NCBI GenBank assembly: GCA_024762925.1
Contig: JANTGM010000026.1
Location: 1-61,125, forward strand
Direction of reading: 5' to 3'
Source of the DNA: Kofleriaceae bacterium
GTDB lineage: Bacteria > Myxococcota_A > Polyangia > Haliangiales > Haliangiaceae
DNA length: 61,125 nucleotides
A program made the position numbers and the translations under genes. Every line of letters starts with the position of its first letter. The stretch's first letter is position 1. Below are positions 1 to 7,966 of this stretch, in pieces. The notes under the pieces are model-generated. The model made no database searches. It saw nothing but the letters and a program-made list of their open reading frames with translations, and was not told the DNA's origin.

Positions 1-221
1 TCTTTGACAAGGCGCGAAGGACGACCTTGCTGGGGCAAGGAAGGATCTGAGCAACGATGAGCCGAAGGCGTTCAAAGGGCGAAGAACCGAGCCAGGGTGT
101 TCTATGCCTCTGGATCCCACACTAGGTCGTCTAGCAAGGTAAGGCTGCACCCTAGCAATTTGTGAGAGTAGTGAGTCGACAATGCATGCCTTGATTCACA
201 ACATTGGATGCCATGTGCCGA
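1..221. other. left edge, no gene assigned
   Basis: No convincing complete gene is seen here. A short open stretch on the plus strand (about 8-142) has coding-like composition but no recognisable domain and no start, so it could be a degenerate gene end. The terminator at 222-260 points leftwards into this stretch. Confidence 0.3.
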
Positions 222-260
222 AACGAAAAAGGGCCCGAAGCTCGCCAAAGCTTCGGGCCC
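222..260 (-). terminator. Rho-independent terminator of the 3038-286 operon
   Basis: There is a perfect 12-bp inverted repeat: GGGCCCGAAGCT at 231-242 pairs with 249-260 around a 6-nt loop. On the minus strand the hairpin is followed by a run of five T (complement of 226-230). It sits 25 bp beyond the stop of the CxxCH lipoprotein gene and ends the two-gene minus-strand unit. Confidence 0.9.
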
Positions 261-285
261 AATCGCTAGGTAGGTCGTGTTTGCG

Positions 286-1161
286 CTAGAAACGCGGTGG
301 TTGGCACTGTCCGGCGAGTTTTCGAGAGACAGTGAGGTCATAGAAGTTCTGAAGAGCTTCCATGGCATTCCCATCAACTTGAAAGGCGCCGTGTGCCTCG
401 TGTGGTGACAGCTGGTTTCCAACTTTCTCAAGACGAGCTCGGTTGATAACGACGCTGGTTCCATCAATGGTTTGCGTGAAGTACGAAGGCATCAGACTAG
501 GATTGGTCGTGATGTTTTCGAAGACGCGAACAGAGTCGTTACTTGCCATGAAGCCATCAGCTCCAAGGTTGTGGCAAGCATCGCAATCACCTTGGTTTTG
601 CGCATCCTTATCTGCCCAAAGAGAGGCAACATTCTGTGCTTCCCAGTCGTCGAGGTTCATGCAACCGGACCACTCTTGAAGAGCAGAGATTACCTGACCA
701 CCACCACCAGCTTCCGCGTCCAGTTTCTCTTGAGCAAGCCAAGCTTCAATCGTGATGACATCATCGGGTGTGTAGACTGCGCCATAGTGGCCACCCTCTC
801 CGTTGATGAGAAGACGTGATGTTGCTGGGTCAAAGCCTGTGTAGAGGCGGTCTTTGTGGATACCAATCGTGTCGTATGCAGAGTTGGGGTCTGCAGTTAT
901 GAATGCAGGGTCCTGCGAGGCGTGACAAGCACCGCCAGGGTTACATGCAGAACCAATGATGGGTCGGACGTTGTTCTCGAATAGCGCCTGAGCTGTTCCG
1001 ATATCAGAAGAGTCCCCACCCGCGTCTGCGGTTGGGATATCAGCTCCAGCATCTACGCCAGCGGGTCCCGGCCCGTTACCATCTCCTGGCTGGAACTCAC
1101 CCGCGCAACCTACGGCTGCGAGAGAGAGTGTGCCAAAGAGAGCTAGATACTTCACGTTCAT
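286..1161 (-). CDS. secreted lipoprotein with CxxCH haem-type motif
   Basis: This is a predicted 291-aa lipoprotein. The signal peptide ends in a lipobox with Cys19, followed by an Asp/Ala/Gly-rich linker typical of delta-group surface proteins. Two cytochrome-c-like sites are visible: a CxxCH (CDACH) in the C-terminal half, and an earlier CNPGGACH, which has five residues between the cysteines and is a weaker haem candidate. I infer a surface-anchored cytochrome or haem-binding protein; no named family is recognised. The start is set at 1161 because this ATG shares one base with the TAA of the upstream gene (TAATG), a translational-coupling arrangement, and because it directly begins the signal peptide. 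An in-frame extension to 1251 would add a non-signal-like N-terminus. A strong terminator follows. Confidence 0.8.
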   Translation of the reverse strand: MNVKYLALFGTLSLAAVGCAGEFQPGDGNGPGPAGVDAGADIPTADAGGDSSDIGTAQALFENNVRPIIGSACNPGGACHASQDPAFITADPNSAYDTIGIHKDRLYTGFDPATSRLLINGEGGHYGAVYTPDDVITIEAWLAQEKLDAEAGGGGQVISALQEWSGCMNLDDWEAQNVASLWADKDAQNQGDCDACHNLGADGFMASNDSVRVFENITTNPSLMPSYFTQTIDGTSVVINRARLEKVGNQLSPHEAHGAFQVDGNAMEALQNFYDLTVSRKLAGQCQPPRF

Positions 1162-3038
1162 TAGAGGCTCCGCTTGCGACGAATTGCGAACATTGCGAGA
1201 CCCATAAGAAGCATTCCGAGACCACCGGTGCTGCTTCCACCAGTTGAGCAACCACCAGAGGATGCGAATCCGCTGTTGTTGTTGCCGTTACCAGTTCCGT
1301 CACCAGGCTCGTCACCAGGCTCGTCACCAGGCTCATCACCGGGCTCTTCACCAGGCTCACCGGGCTCTTCAACATTTGGAGTCTCAAGAGAAGTCCAAAT
1401 TTCGAAGAAGAGGTCGGGCTTCATTGATGGGATGCCAGCCGAAGTTAGCTTACCAGTCATTGCGCACATGTTGATAAATGGGACGCCAGCTGTGGTTGAA
1501 CCCGGAGAAGCCATGAAGGGGTTTGGAACCATGTGGCAATCGGTGTAGTTACGGCCCTGGTTGTTCGGGTTGTTGCCAAGGTACTTTGCGTACTTCTGGC
1601 CATCAATTGGACCGCTCATCTGCTGTGCCTTGACGTTTCCAACAACGTCGTTTGCAAGCTCAACATTCAAGATGGAGGAGTTCACGCCACCGCCACCGTT
1701 GTGGTTAGGAGCAAGGAATCCGTAGGTTGGGATGGGGTTCTCAGTAGAGCCGGTGAAGGTCTGGAACATGACCGAGTGAGTCATCTCAGTTCCAGCAGCG
1801 ATGACACCATTGGTGATGTCTTGTGCAGGCTGCATGTTGAGACCATTGCGGTCTGGGGTAGAGACAGCAACCATCACGTTGGCGTCGTAGCCACCCTTCT
1901 TGTTGTTGTTGTTGTTACCGCGGTGCATTTGGTACTCGAGAATGACCTTGCCGGTTTTCTGGGCTGTGACCGTGCGCTCAGCAAGCATCTTGATACGCAT
2001 TGCGTAGGTACGCTGGCCAGTTCCGGTTTCACCGCGGTATGCGACTTGCTCTTTCCAGAGAAGCTCGCCGCTAGCCATGTCGGCGCCTGCACACCAAACG
2101 CCGTCACGCTGAGGCTGGCTATTCCCCTCGGTACCGCAGCAGACTGCAAGGTCCTCTACGCCACTGTTATCAGAGTCGACGATCTCACAACGTCCACGAG
2201 AGCGTTCTTCTTGGTCAATGAAAGACGTGTCCCACTGCTTCTCAACAGCGCAACTGGTGCCAAGCTCATCGCAGCTAATCGTGAAGTGGTTGATCCAACC
2301 ATCATCGCGACCGTTGCCGTTACAAAGCTCAGCGGAGAGTAGCGTTGCGGTTCCGTCTGGAGCGATGGAGACATCACCACCACCTGCAGCCTGGCGGCCT
2401 GAGCAGTTGTCGTTGTTCTTCGCCATGATGACGCCCGAGGTGTTGTTCTCCCGGAGCGTTATGCTGTCACTGGTAAGAGGAATCAGATTGCACTGGCTAT
2501 CAACAACTTGAACGTAGCGCTCGGTGTTCGTGTTGTTGTTGCGATCCCAGTTTGCGGTGATGGCAAAATATCCACCGCCAATGGCCTCGACCTCTGGGTG
2601 GTGGTACGCGCGGTTCTCATCGGAGTCGCGCTGAGAGACATACTTGAAGTTTGCGACATCAGGGATGAGGGAGATGCCGGAGTCTGCAGAGGTGTCTTGC
2701 ACCATGCTGATAGGCATGCAAGCGCCTTGGATGTTGCCAACTTCGATTTGGTCGCCAAGGTTGCGTCCTGCGGGGCCATCAAGACGTCCCGTGTTCATCA
2801 TGACAACAATGCCTTTGTCCTTAAGCACTGGATCGAACGCGAAGGATGCCTGCTCTGGTGTGTGCTCTTCATCGGTAGGACGAAGCACTTCAATGCCGTT
2901 GCGAATCCGTGTGCGAGCAGTATCTTCCATGTCCGCTGGCTGGATTAGTACATTGTTCGCTTGTGCATCTTGAAGGCCTGGAAGCGCGAGCGCTGCCGTA
3001 CCAATCAACATTCCGAGGGTTGTTACCTTGTTCATCAT
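1161..3038 (-). CDS. exported protein with MYXO-CTERM-like sorting tail
   Basis: This is a 625-aa protein with an N-terminal Sec signal (start MMNKVTTLGMLIG; the second Met is an alternative start). The body of about 530 residues matches no family I recognise. The C-terminus has a linker of GEPG/GDEPG repeats, then a GGCSTGG cysteine motif, one hydrophobic helix and a terminal RRKR cluster. That is the organisation of the MYXO-CTERM sorting signal, in which the invariant Cys is thought to be processed and lipid-anchored at the cell surface. The gene is the first of a coupled pair with the CxxCH lipoprotein (TAATG overlap). The GDEPG stretch is encoded by near-identical tandem codons around 1300-1365 and could vary in copy number. 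The tail assignment is confident; the function of the body is unknown. Confidence 0.85.
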   Translation of the reverse strand: MMNKVTTLGMLIGTAALALPGLQDAQANNVLIQPADMEDTARTRIRNGIEVLRPTDEEHTPEQASFAFDPVLKDKGIVVMMNTGRLDGPAGRNLGDQIEVGNIQGACMPISMVQDTSADSGISLIPDVANFKYVSQRDSDENRAYHHPEVEAIGGGYFAITANWDRNNNTNTERYVQVVDSQCNLIPLTSDSITLRENNTSGVIMAKNNDNCSGRQAAGGGDVSIAPDGTATLLSAELCNGNGRDDGWINHFTISCDELGTSCAVEKQWDTSFIDQEERSRGRCEIVDSDNSGVEDLAVCCGTEGNSQPQRDGVWCAGADMASGELLWKEQVAYRGETGTGQRTYAMRIKMLAERTVTAQKTGKVILEYQMHRGNNNNNKKGGYDANVMVAVSTPDRNGLNMQPAQDITNGVIAAGTEMTHSVMFQTFTGSTENPIPTYGFLAPNHNGGGGVNSSILNVELANDVVGNVKAQQMSGPIDGQKYAKYLGNNPNNQGRNYTDCHMVPNPFMASPGSTTAGVPFINMCAMTGKLTSAGIPSMKPDLFFEIWTSLETPNVEEPGEPGEEPGDEPGDEPGDEPGDGTGNGNNNSGFASSGGCSTGGSSTGGLGMLLMGLAMFAIRRKRSL

Positions 3039-3498
3039 CTGTATCTACCTGCTTGTTCCCGGTGAAAGAGTTACTCCCGTCATGACCACAACCTGTCGAT
3101 TCACGCCCTGGTTTGTATTGAGCCGCTTGGCGACTCGGCTCAAAGAGCGTTGGTCTGTGTTTCGGCTGGGCATGAGGTTCACGATGGGGGACAGACGACC
3201 TGTCTGACAAGACCTGACTAGTGCAACTGCCATGCCCCAAAACTGTGATCGAGATTTCAGCACCTTGCGTTCCACAGGATCCCTCGATCTGGGACTATGG
3301 TTCCCGATCTATGGGTTGCATCCCCCCGAGATCCCGGAGACTTGTTAGAACTGTATAACTCCCTACAGTTGCTGCGAAAGTTCAGTGAACTGAGACGTTT
3401 GGACAGCACCCACGAGCAGCCTCGGGCTGCGCCAAACACAACAGCTGACTGGGGCTCCCTCCAAGAGTTGCGCTTCGTTCGGTTCTGTGGCTCTGTAG
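3039..3498. other. intergenic region between divergent genes
   Basis: This 460-bp stretch lies between the MYXO-CTERM gene (leftward) and the TonB-like gene (rightward) and must carry both promoters. A clean inverted repeat is visible: TTGAGCCG at 3118-3125 pairs with 3136-3143 around a 10-nt loop. It could be an operator or a hairpin in the leftward leader. No ORF here looks real. Confidence 0.45.
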
Positions 3499-4089
3499 GT
3501 GAGCATGATCAAGTGGATTGTAGTGCTCATAGCTCTGGTTGGTGCACTTGGAGGACTTCTGTGGAAGCTATCCTCTAGTAGTGAAACACCTGAGGTCGTC
3601 ATCCCCACATTCGACGCGGCCCCTAAGGTGACTGCCCCCACTGTGGTTGCCAAACGCCGCAGCCCCCCTCAGCAGTTTGATGCAGCACCGTCTGTCACGA
3701 CTCGTGAAGGTGTGCTCGATGCCACCAGTGAGGAATTCTCAGCACGAATCGACGTCGGCATCCCTGATCGCTTTCGCGCCAGCCTAGCGAGCTGCAATCG
3801 TGAGGATTTTGACCCCGACGCTAAAATCTCGCTTACTTACACTCTGCACATCGAGAACGGAGAGGTTTTTGCCAGCAACGTGCAAGTCGACAAGAGCGAC
3901 CTTGGTGATCGCGAGCTTGAGCGCTGTATGGTGCAAGCGGTTCAGGAAGCTCGCTGGGAAGCCAAGGATCTACCGGACTTCCGGGAAGAGCAGGACCTTT
4001 TCATTCGAATCCGGTCGCTCGACAAGTACCTATCCAAGGATGAGCAGGAGGCGAACAAGGCGAACCGGCGAGTTTCGCAGGACGAATGA
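3499..4089 (+). CDS. AgmX/PglI-like TonB-type C-terminal domain protein
   Basis: This is a 196-aa protein with one N-terminal membrane helix (residues ~5-21), a Pro/Ala-rich periplasmic linker and a C-terminal domain of about 90 residues. The domain resembles the TonB-C/AgmX-type fold used in myxobacteria: a conserved Cys at the SLASC step, a strand containing YTLHIENGEV, and a second Cys in LERCMVQAVQEARW. I infer an envelope-spanning or energy-transducer-like role. Start choice is open: GTG at 3499 gives MSMIKW and ATG at 3505 gives MIKW; a GTAGGTGAG sequence overlaps the GTG. The gene ends 2 bp from the stop of the convergent gene at 4092, so there is no room for a separate terminator. Confidence 0.7.
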   Translation: MSMIKWIVVLIALVGALGGLLWKLSSSSETPEVVIPTFDAAPKVTAPTVVAKRRSPPQQFDAAPSVTTREGVLDATSEEFSARIDVGIPDRFRASLASCNREDFDPDAKISLTYTLHIENGEVFASNVQVDKSDLGDRELERCMVQAVQEARWEAKDLPDFREEQDLFIRIRSLDKYLSKDEQEANKANRRVSQDE

Positions 4090-4091
4090 GG

Positions 4092-4664
4092 CTAGAACGG
4101 ATCTTCGTTGTAGACCGAGTAGGTCCCATTTCCGCTCAACGTGCCATCTGCCTGTAGCGTTGGATGCAGGGCCCAGACAGAGTTGTCCAAGCCAAAGTGC
4201 TCCATGCTGCCATGACAAAGCCCATCTCCTGCGGTTGAGATCTTCAGATTGACCCGCTCATCATCCGGGTTATTGGCCCACAACACGTTGATCGTAGTTG
4301 TTTCATCATCATAGGTGATGTCATAGACGTGATCTGCAGGTAATTCGGGCTGCGTTGTACAGCCGAGGCGGTCCACCGTTGCAGTAACGGTCCAGGTTCC
4401 AACAGGCCAGCAGCCGTTGTGATCATCTGGAGGTAGCGCGCCTGGCGCATAGGTTCCGGTGACATTCAGGGTGCTTTCGCAAGCAATATCAAGAGCATCA
4501 AGGCGCTCATCGATGGCAGGGTCATCCGCTGGGATACGCAGTGGATTGTCACCGTCAGAACCACCATCATCCACACCATCCAATCCGCAGGCCCCAAGAC
4601 TCAGGAGCCCTAGCCCAACAACAACGGAAGAGAATGAACGGGATAAACGGTAAGCCAGGGTCAT
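4092..4664 (-). CDS. hypothetical lipoprotein
   Basis: This is a predicted 190-aa lipoprotein with a signal peptide ending LSLGAC (Cys26) and a short Asp/Gly-rich linker. The rest is a probable beta-rich extracytoplasmic domain with several cysteines (CEST, NGCW, LGC, GLCHG). The single CHG is not a CxxCH haem site. No family is recognised. The start at 4664 is chosen because it places the signal peptide at the N-terminus; longer in-frame readings to 4793 add an implausible leader. The gene converges tightly on the TonB-like gene. Confidence 0.7.
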   Translation of the reverse strand: MTLAYRLSRSFSSVVVGLGLLSLGACGLDGVDDGGSDGDNPLRIPADDPAIDERLDALDIACESTLNVTGTYAPGALPPDDHNGCWPVGTWTVTATVDRLGCTTQPELPADHVYDITYDDETTTINVLWANNPDDERVNLKISTAGDGLCHGSMEHFGLDNSVWALHPTLQADGTLSGNGTYSVYNEDPF

Positions 4665-4820
4665 TGCCACAAAGCATAGCACTGACTGTGCCGACACCAG
4701 GACCAGCCAACGCGACGAAATGCCACATTGATACGGCGGCTCACTGCCCCCAAGTGGTGACTCGTCCCCCATGTTGCCCCCCATGCCGCTCAAGCACTTG
4801 ACCCTTTATACTTGTTCCTA

Positions 4821-5852
4821 ATGCTGCCTCGCGTCGTACTCATTCTCCTCTGTGTTGTTGCTTGCGGCAAAGGCAAAGACAAAGAGCAAGCCACTGCAAA
4901 GACCAAAGACACACCTCCTAGCGTGCCCATCGATGCTGCTGTCACACCTGAGACCAAGTCGCACTCTGGTGGAATGGAGCGCTTCAAAGATCCGGGGGTC
5001 TACGTTGATGGCGTTCCGACTTCGGTTCTGCGCTTCGGAGAATTGCCCGTGACGCTCAAGCCTGTGTGGATCGAAGAACGCGCAGCGGTCGCCTTCAAGA
5101 AGGGCGACAATGGCCCGCGCTATCGCATCACCAAACAGCGACGCTATCGCTTCTCAGAGTATTTCCGAGAGCTTGGTGTGGACGTCGAGAAGATCAAGGA
5201 GCTGCACATCTATGGTGGCAATCAGAAGGCAGCGGCCGTGGTTATTTCAGGCAAGAACCTTCGAGAGTTTGATGATTTCCTCTTTCGCTTTGGCGGCGCG
5301 ATTTGGGGTAAGCCTCTTCCGTCATGTCCCGAAAAGGTTGGAGACGGAAAATGTCCAGATCAAATTGGGACGCTCGCTCTTTACGTAGACAAAGAGCCAC
5401 CAAAGCGCGAAGGCGGCCACTTCTACTTTGAGGGGAAACGCGTTGAGGGCATCCCCTATTTCGGCGAACCAATTCGCGGCGGAATTCGCGTGTACCTGGA
5501 CGGCACGCTGGCAGCCACCATCAAACGAAACAAACTCGTTGCGAGCAAAATCAAAGCAACAGGAACCCCTGGCAACGAAGAGTACAGCCTCTTTGAGTTC
5601 CTCACATCACAAGGCGTCGATACCGACAAGATTCAAGAAGCGTGGCTCATCGAGTACGAACGCCGAACCAAGAAGATCTCTCGAGACGATCTCCTGCAAC
5701 TGCGCTTCAAGGCCGGCGCAGGCGGTAGTGGAGAAGTACTCGTTGGCCCAGATGAAACGCCTGCACAGGCAATCTCCCTTCATAGCAAAACTCTTAGCCC
5801 AGAAGAGTTGCCTCAGCTACTTCCTGAAGAAATCGAGAAAGCCGATGGATAG
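4821..5852 (+). CDS. hypothetical lipoprotein
   Basis: This is a predicted 343-aa lipoprotein with a short signal peptide and lipobox ending VVAC (Cys15), then a Lys/Thr/Pro-rich linker. The mature part is a two-part domain in which a motif recurs: PGVYVDGVPTSVLRFGELP near the start and an EGKRVEGIPYFGEP/IRGGIRVYLDG block in the second half. This suggests an internal duplication of about 170 residues. ATG 4821 is preferred over the in-frame TTG at 4812. The 3' end overlaps the next gene by 8 bp (ATGGATAG), so the two are co-transcribed. Function unknown. Confidence 0.75.
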   Translation: MLPRVVLILLCVVACGKGKDKEQATAKTKDTPPSVPIDAAVTPETKSHSGGMERFKDPGVYVDGVPTSVLRFGELPVTLKPVWIEERAAVAFKKGDNGPRYRITKQRRYRFSEYFRELGVDVEKIKELHIYGGNQKAAAVVISGKNLREFDDFLFRFGGAIWGKPLPSCPEKVGDGKCPDQIGTLALYVDKEPPKREGGHFYFEGKRVEGIPYFGEPIRGGIRVYLDGTLAATIKRNKLVASKIKATGTPGNEEYSLFEFLTSQGVDTDKIQEAWLIEYERRTKKISRDDLLQLRFKAGAGGSGEVLVGPDETPAQAISLHSKTLSPEELPQLLPEEIEKADG

Positions 5853-6510
5853 ATTTGGAAACTCGGCGCTCGTCGCACTTCTCTTTGCAGCATGCGGTGG
5901 CACAACCGGCCCTCCTCCACCAAAGGCGGACGCAGGGCCTCGCTCTGATGCTGATGTAGGGCCTGTTGCCGATGCGATGCCCCAGAATGTGTGCACTGAC
6001 ATTGAAGCGATGTATGCGGATCTTGGCGAGGTCACTGGCATCGCCCTCATTGGCCCTGTGGATGAGGACATGCCCGACGGACCCAAGAGGCTCGTTGCGA
6101 CAATCCCCTTGAACGCCGATGCCGAGCCCGATGTTCTCTTTCTCGAGTTTTGGGAGACAGAAGAGCCGTTCCTCAGCCAAGGATTCGTCCCGCTATCTCA
6201 AACCCTCAATGGAGATCAGGCCGACCTCATCACCTGTGGTGCGTGTGCTTTCATCGCCGCAGACTACGAAGAAGGTGAGCCCATCGCTTTCAACATGGCC
6301 TACGGTGGTGAATTGGTCATAGATGGCATTGACGTCACTCCTGAAACGGGTTCTGTCACAGGCACGCTTGCTGACGTCAAGTTTCGCGCGGTCACCGTTG
6401 ATGAGGCAGGACAGGAAACTGTTGAAGACGGCTGTCGCTCCGAACTGGAAGCAGTACAGTTCAACTTCACGGTTGAGGCCGCTCCTGGCCCACAAGATCC
6501 GCCAATCTAG
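5845..6510 (+). CDS. hypothetical lipoprotein
   Basis: This is a predicted 221-aa lipoprotein with a lipobox at FAAC (Cys17) and a Pro then Asp/Ala-rich linker. The mature domain carries a CGAC motif near its centre and a late Cys, and looks like a small beta-rich extracytoplasmic domain. The ATG at 5845 lies inside the end of the upstream lipoprotein gene, so expression is probably coupled. The frame stays open far upstream (to 5428), but that region is the shadow of the upstream gene. No family is recognised. The gene converges with the SpoU methyltransferase gene 7 bp away. Confidence 0.75.
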   Translation: MDRFGNSALVALLFAACGGTTGPPPPKADAGPRSDADVGPVADAMPQNVCTDIEAMYADLGEVTGIALIGPVDEDMPDGPKRLVATIPLNADAEPDVLFLEFWETEEPFLSQGFVPLSQTLNGDQADLITCGACAFIAADYEEGEPIAFNMAYGGELVIDGIDVTPETGSVTGTLADVKFRAVTVDEAGQETVEDGCRSELEAVQFNFTVEAAPGPQDPPI

Positions 6511-6517
6511 CTCGCGT

Positions 6518-7120
6518 TCAACAAAGGGCGTAGGCGGCTATGCCCATGGCTGTGGCAACGTTTAGAGACGCTTTGCTGCCCCGCATGGGTATGTGAACAC
6601 AGCGTTCACAATGCCGAAGAATTCCGGGGTCAACGCCAGCGACTTCGTTGCCAAGCACCAGCACCAGCGAACCTTCCGGGCGCTTGGGAGCGGCAACAAA
6701 GAGATCTTCTGAGCCTTGGGTTCGCTCGAGGGCCCACAAGGTGTGCCCTCGGTCTGCAAGCTCCTCTGCCAGTTGTGCGCCGTTCTTGTGCGCGCTCCAA
6801 GAGATCCACGATTCGGCTCCAAGCGCTGTCTTTCGCATCGCCTTGTGATCGGGCGTTGGCGCAATGCCTGCTAGGTAGATATGCCCTGCCCCCACGCCAT
6901 CTGCGCTGCGGAAGATAGACCCCACGTTAAACACACTGCGCACATTGTCGAGCAAGAGCGATAGCGGCGCCGTGGAATTCGAAACATCTGCATCGGGCTC
7001 GGCACAGCGCTCCGAGGCCAGTTGCGTCTCGATCTTGCACAAGGGGCACGGCACGCCAACCTCGCCGGGAAAACGCAAGCTGCAAGCTGGGCAGACTACG
7101 AAGCGATATGCCTCGGGCAT
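6518..7120 (-). CDS. SpoU/TrmH-family RNA 2'-O-methyltransferase with zinc ribbon
   Basis: This is a 200-aa protein. Residues ~9-29 hold two CPxC knuckles (CPAC and CPLC), a small zinc ribbon. The rest is a SpoU methyltransferase domain with the family motifs in order: NVRSVFNVGSIFRSADG (motif 1), LVLGNEVAGVDPGIL (motif 2) and IPMRGSKASLNVATAMGIA (motif 3, trefoil-knot S-adenosylmethionine site). The family methylates the ribose 2'-OH of tRNA or rRNA in the cytoplasm; the exact target cannot be read from sequence. An N-terminal zinc ribbon is an addition to the usual minimal enzyme. The gene lies 12 bp after the MBL hydrolase at 7133-7966 and is probably the last gene of that operon. Confidence 0.9.
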   Translation of the reverse strand: MPEAYRFVVCPACSLRFPGEVGVPCPLCKIETQLASERCAEPDADVSNSTAPLSLLLDNVRSVFNVGSIFRSADGVGAGHIYLAGIAPTPDHKAMRKTALGAESWISWSAHKNGAQLAEELADRGHTLWALERTQGSEDLFVAAPKRPEGSLVLVLGNEVAGVDPGILRHCERCVHIPMRGSKASLNVATAMGIAAYALC

Positions 7121-7132
7121 TGAGAACTCTTC

Positions 7133-7966
7133 TCAGACCGTTACGTCGTGGCCCTCTTGGGCCGCGAAAAGAGGAACCGAGGATGCTTCGGCAGCGTCCT
7201 GCACCAACATGTCGAGGCGGTCGTCACTGGAATCGGGACTGTGATGAAACAGCGCGAGTCGCTTGGCACCGACAGCGTGCGCTGCAGCAATCGCCGAGCT
7301 TATGGAGGAATGCCCCCAACCAGCGCGAAGGGTATACTCGCTGTCGCTAAACATGGCGTCGTGCACCAAGAGGTCGCAGTCACGAGCCAACTCTGTGAGC
7401 TCGCTGGAGATACCTTCGGGTGCATGTTCCACATCCGTCATGATAACGACGCTCTTGCCATCAGCCGTAATTCGGCAAGCGACCACCGATGTGCTGCCGT
7501 GTGGCGCGAGCTGTGTTTTTACTTCAAAGCCTTCGGCCGGCCAAGACGACCCGGCTCGCAGCGTCTGCACCTCAAGACCTGCTGCGAGATTTTCTAATCC
7601 GTAAAGCGGGCTGTAGTGACCATTGAGCTGGTCCTGCAAGACCTCTTTTAGGGAGGCGCCTTCAAGCTCACGCCCCATGATTCGAATCGAATTGCCGCGA
7701 ATGAAGAGTGGGGTAAAAAACGGCAGTCCCTGAATGTGGTCCACGTGGGTATGAGTTAGCAGCACAGGCAATTCGCCTCGCCCTTGCCCAAACTCCGCTG
7801 CCATGAGCTCTTTTGCAAGCTCTGTGACGCCCGTGCCTAGATCGATCAAGATACGGTGGCCGCTGGCAGCGCGCACTTCGATGGCCGTGGTGTTGCCGCC
7901 GTAGCGCAAGTAACGTCCACCAGGAGTGGCGCACGAGCCACGTACGCCCCAGAACCGAACCTTCAT
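7133..7966 (-). CDS. MBL-fold metallo-hydrolase (copy 2)
   Basis: This is a 277-aa metallo-beta-lactamase-fold enzyme. The zinc motif HTHVDHIQG (HxHxDH) is intact. Downstream metal ligands are visible as the His of LAPHGS, an Asp in IMTDVEH, and a C-terminal ALFHHSPDSSDD block. It belongs to the group of small MBL proteins beginning with WGVRGS, often annotated as cyclic-nucleotide-phosphodiesterase-like or RNase Z-like; the substrate is unknown. The start at 7966 overlaps the stop of the upstream paralogue as ATGA. The pair clearly arose by tandem duplication (shared WGVRGS, RYGG and DHIQGLPFF). A longer reading to 8029 would run into the upstream gene. Confidence 0.9.
   Translation of the reverse strand: MKVRFWGVRGSCATPGGRYLRYGGNTTAIEVRAASGHRILIDLGTGVTELAKELMAAEFGQGRGELPVLLTHTHVDHIQGLPFFTPLFIRGNSIRIMGRELEGASLKEVLQDQLNGHYSPLYGLENLAAGLEVQTLRAGSSWPAEGFEVKTQLAPHGSTSVVACRITADGKSVVIMTDVEHAPEGISSELTELARDCDLLVHDAMFSDSEYTLRAGWGHSSISSAIAAAHAVGAKRLALFHHSPDSSDDRLDMLVQDAAEASSVPLFAAQEGHDVTV

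Noticed and set aside
1533-2342. 269-codon plus-strand open frame
   Set aside because: It is antisense to the MYXO-CTERM gene, has no recognisable domain, and its Val-rich composition reflects the complementary Asn/Asp codons.
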